Shown here piece by piece: positions 62,591 to 64,000 of a stretch of 64,000 nt of DNA. How positions within the stretch are numbered: the stretch's first letter is position 1; every line of letters begins with the position of its first letter. The position numbers and the translations under genes were made by a program. Below the pieces are notes generated by a model, which saw only the letters and a program-made list of their open reading frames with translations, did not search any database and was not told the DNA's origin. This DNA comes from JAPLJC01 sp963697965 (lineage in GTDB: Bacteria; Desulfobacterota; Desulfobaccia; Desulfobaccales; 0-14-0-80-60-11): positions 1,984,001 to 2,048,000 of the forward strand of contig OY969108.1 in assembly GCA_963697965.1 (NCBI GenBank), read 5' to 3'.

Positions 62591-63155
62591 GTCTAAAGAG
62601 TATCGACATGCTTATGTCGATGAATTTTTAAATGTAAGCATTGCTACGCAGATAAAGGTGCTTCGAGAACAACGTGGGCGTGAATGGAGCCAGAAAGACC
62701 TAGCAGATAAGGTTGGCATGAAGCAGCCGCGAATTTCTGTTATGGAGAATGTAAATTACTCGTCTTGGAGCATTAACACATTGCGAAAGCTGGCTAAGGC
62801 TTTTGATTTAACATTACGGGTTTCTTTTGAAAGCTTCGGCGAACGGATAAAAGAAATTGACCAATTTAATCGCGAGGCATTAGAGCGGGCTTCATTTGAA
62901 GAAGACCCCTATTTCAAACCTGAGCCTATCGATATTCCAGTACGAGTGGGGATGCTCCTAGGGGCTTCTTTTTCCTTAGAATCTCCAGAGGTTAGTAAAG
63001 AAGTTGAGGATAAGACAATGGGTCGATTGTTTTATTTTGATGTGAAACAAAAGACTTCAAAAAATAAGATGGATGCATATCAAGAAGAAAAGGCTATGCC
63101 ACGCTACGAAAGGCTATTGGAAACTAACCAAAAACAGGCGGGGGCTACTCAATGA
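62544..63155 (+). CDS. XRE-family HTH protein (putative antitoxin)
   Basis: A 203-residue protein with a Cro/CI helix-turn-helix at about residues 40-75: KVLREQRGREWSQKDLADKV then GMKQPRISVMEN. The long C-terminal domain (residues about 85-203) is not recognised. The GTG at 62544 follows GAGGAG by nine nt; a TTG at 62523 is in frame but has no site. It overlaps the toxin-like gene by 47 nt and the next gene by four nt (ATGA). It probably represses the operon through the palindrome at 62078. Confidence 0.78.
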   Translation: MKIISDLIYKVKEAFKSKEYRHAYVDEFLNVSIATQIKVLREQRGREWSQKDLADKVGMKQPRISVMENVNYSSWSINTLRKLAKAFDLTLRVSFESFGERIKEIDQFNREALERASFEEDPYFKPEPIDIPVRVGMLLGASFSLESPEVSKEVEDKTMGRLFYFDVKQKTSKNKMDAYQEEKAMPRYERLLETNQKQAGATQ

Positions 63156-63814
63156 AATTACTGTCAGTTAATTTAGCAAAATCACTTTGGGTTGGGCGCA
63201 CTCAAGACTTAAATCCTAGGGGAATAAATTTATACCCAATTATAACTCCTTTATTAATTGATTCTTATAAATTCGTAAAAATCCCATCAGCAATAGAAGC
63301 CCTCGATGACTCAAAAGGGATTACATATGGAGGAGGAGAATTTATAAATAAGGAAGGTATCCCAATTTTCGTAACTTTGACTATTTTCTCTGGTATGTTA
63401 GTTGCGGATACACGCTCATCTACTAAAGACTCTGATGATTTTTTGGATGATTTACTAACAACATTTTCAGAAAAATTCAACTTGCCTCATTATAAAGATA
63501 TACTAACACGAAAAAACTATGTTAGTCAACTCCATGTTAAGACAGAAAAATCTCTACAGTCGATTAATCCTGCATTAAAAGAAATCGCCGATTACCTAAC
63601 AGAAAATGTATCAGATTTGGGAACGGTTCATTTTGAAGTTGGGGGAATACATTTCTGGCCTGAGCAAAATATTTTAATGAAACCAGGCGTGTTTATTTTT
63701 GAAAGAATGCTAAATGTTCCCTTTGAAGAAAAGACTTATTATTCAGGTGCTCCATTACAAACAGACAAGCACCTTGAATTACTAGACAAGTTAGAAATGC
63801 TCTTGTCGAAATAA
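63152..63814 (+). CDS. Unknown third gene of the HigBA-like operon
   Basis: A 220-residue AT-rich protein of no family I recognise. It has no signal peptide or membrane helix. It starts LLSVNLAKSLWVGRTQDLNP and contains segments such as VGGIHFWPEQNILMKPGVFI. Its ATG overlaps the antitoxin stop (ATGA), so it is translated with it. A third gene in such operons may be a chaperone or a defence effector; nothing in the sequence says which. Confidence 0.65.
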   Translation: MKLLSVNLAKSLWVGRTQDLNPRGINLYPIITPLLIDSYKFVKIPSAIEALDDSKGITYGGGEFINKEGIPIFVTLTIFSGMLVADTRSSTKDSDDFLDDLLTTFSEKFNLPHYKDILTRKNYVSQLHVKTEKSLQSINPALKEIADYLTENVSDLGTVHFEVGGIHFWPEQNILMKPGVFIFERMLNVPFEEKTYYSGAPLQTDKHLELLDKLEMLLSK

Positions 63815-64000
63815 TTAGGTCGCTTTCTTCGCCCACCTTGCCTTAGCCGCCTTCTTGGCGATTTCCTTCCGTTGCTCCGGGGTGAGCTTCTCTGCCCTGG
63901 CCTTGCCGCCCTTCAGCCCGCCCTTGCGCCCGATCTCTGACAGATATTGAGAAACGGGCGATCTTTCCTTTTTAGGTTCTTCCTGAACGGGTTCAGGTTC
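63815..64000 (-). CDS. C-terminal part of a KGG-rich basic protein (runs off the right edge)
   Basis: The last 61 codons of a basic protein. IGRKGGLKGGKARAEKLTPE followed by QRKEIAKKAAKARWAKKAT is a lysine/alanine-rich, DNA-binding-like tail seen on small KGG-motif proteins in many bacteria. Its stop codon is directly next to the stop of the convergent gene (63814/63815). The N-terminal part is outside the window. Confidence 0.7.
   Translation of the reverse strand, partial: EPEPVQEEPKKERSPVSQYLSEIGRKGGLKGGKARAEKLTPEQRKEIAKKAAKARWAKKAT

Overview
The window looks like chromosome from a GC-rich, Gram-negative, anaerobic deltaproteobacterium-like organism, plausibly a sulfate reducer of the Desulfobacca/Syntrophobacterales kind. 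The support is inferential: an LPS Kdo transferase (waaA), the siroheme-dependent heme route (ahbD plus an ahbA-type gene), an electron-transfer flavoprotein alpha subunit carrying a two-cluster ferredoxin domain, FeoB, and housekeeping genes of that flavour. No rRNA gene is present and the species cannot be named from this sequence.

Layout. 1-6696 (minus): carA, carB, then a three-gene insert (membrane-anchored unknown, MNT nucleotidyltransferase, HEPN protein), then the start of purF. 7046-9492 (minus): waaA, a Nudix hydrolase, a DUF2939-like protein. 9926-19513 (plus): RlmI-type methyltransferase, an AT-rich zincin, an exported M15 peptidase, a helicase-exonuclease fusion, and three related exported CxxC thiol-disulfide proteins with a UspA. 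19851-24178 (minus): hemB, ahbD and a frameshifted ahbA-type gene, interrupted by a REP-associated transposase, a membrane protein and an orphan BrnA-like antitoxin. 24423-32999 (plus): lipoprotein, zinc ribbon, membrane protein, mutM, then MarR, a DrrAB-type ABC exporter, an MFS exporter, a tandem UspA and an aldehyde dehydrogenase. 33165-37135 (plus): a restriction-modification island with an HTH protein, a frameshifted phospholipase-D-type nuclease and two DNA methyltransferases. 37272-42290 (minus): a MacAB-TolC-like efflux operon. 42955-45747 (plus): rpmE, DUF1385, a processive glycosyltransferase. 46606-48528 (minus): feoB. 48877-58646 (plus): yceD, rpmF, acyl-CoA dehydrogenase, etfB, two membrane proteins, ferredoxin-fused etfA, fabG, acpP, rpiB, glyA, nrdR, a half-size GDT1 transporter. 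58925-60973 (minus): a cobalamin riboswitch and terminator upstream of a 38-codon peptide gene and its radical SAM/SPASM enzyme. 61144-64000: IS1-family transposase, an odd tRNA-like gene, an AT-rich HigBA-like operon behind a perfect 24-bp palindrome, and the end of a KGG-rich protein.

Three things stand out. First, a dense network of short intergenic palindromes in at least six families. One family brackets the RAYT transposase gene in inverted orientation, one copy sits inside another repeat, and several copies abut start codons. A separate ~190-bp MITE-like element is present twice. Second, the riboswitch-led peptide/radical SAM pair is a compact predicted RiPP system tied to cobalamin status. 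Third, conserved operons (carA-carB-purF and hemB-ahbD-ahbA) are split by small, mostly AT-rich accessory genes, and two genes carry single frameshifts (the ahbA-type gene and the PLD nuclease).
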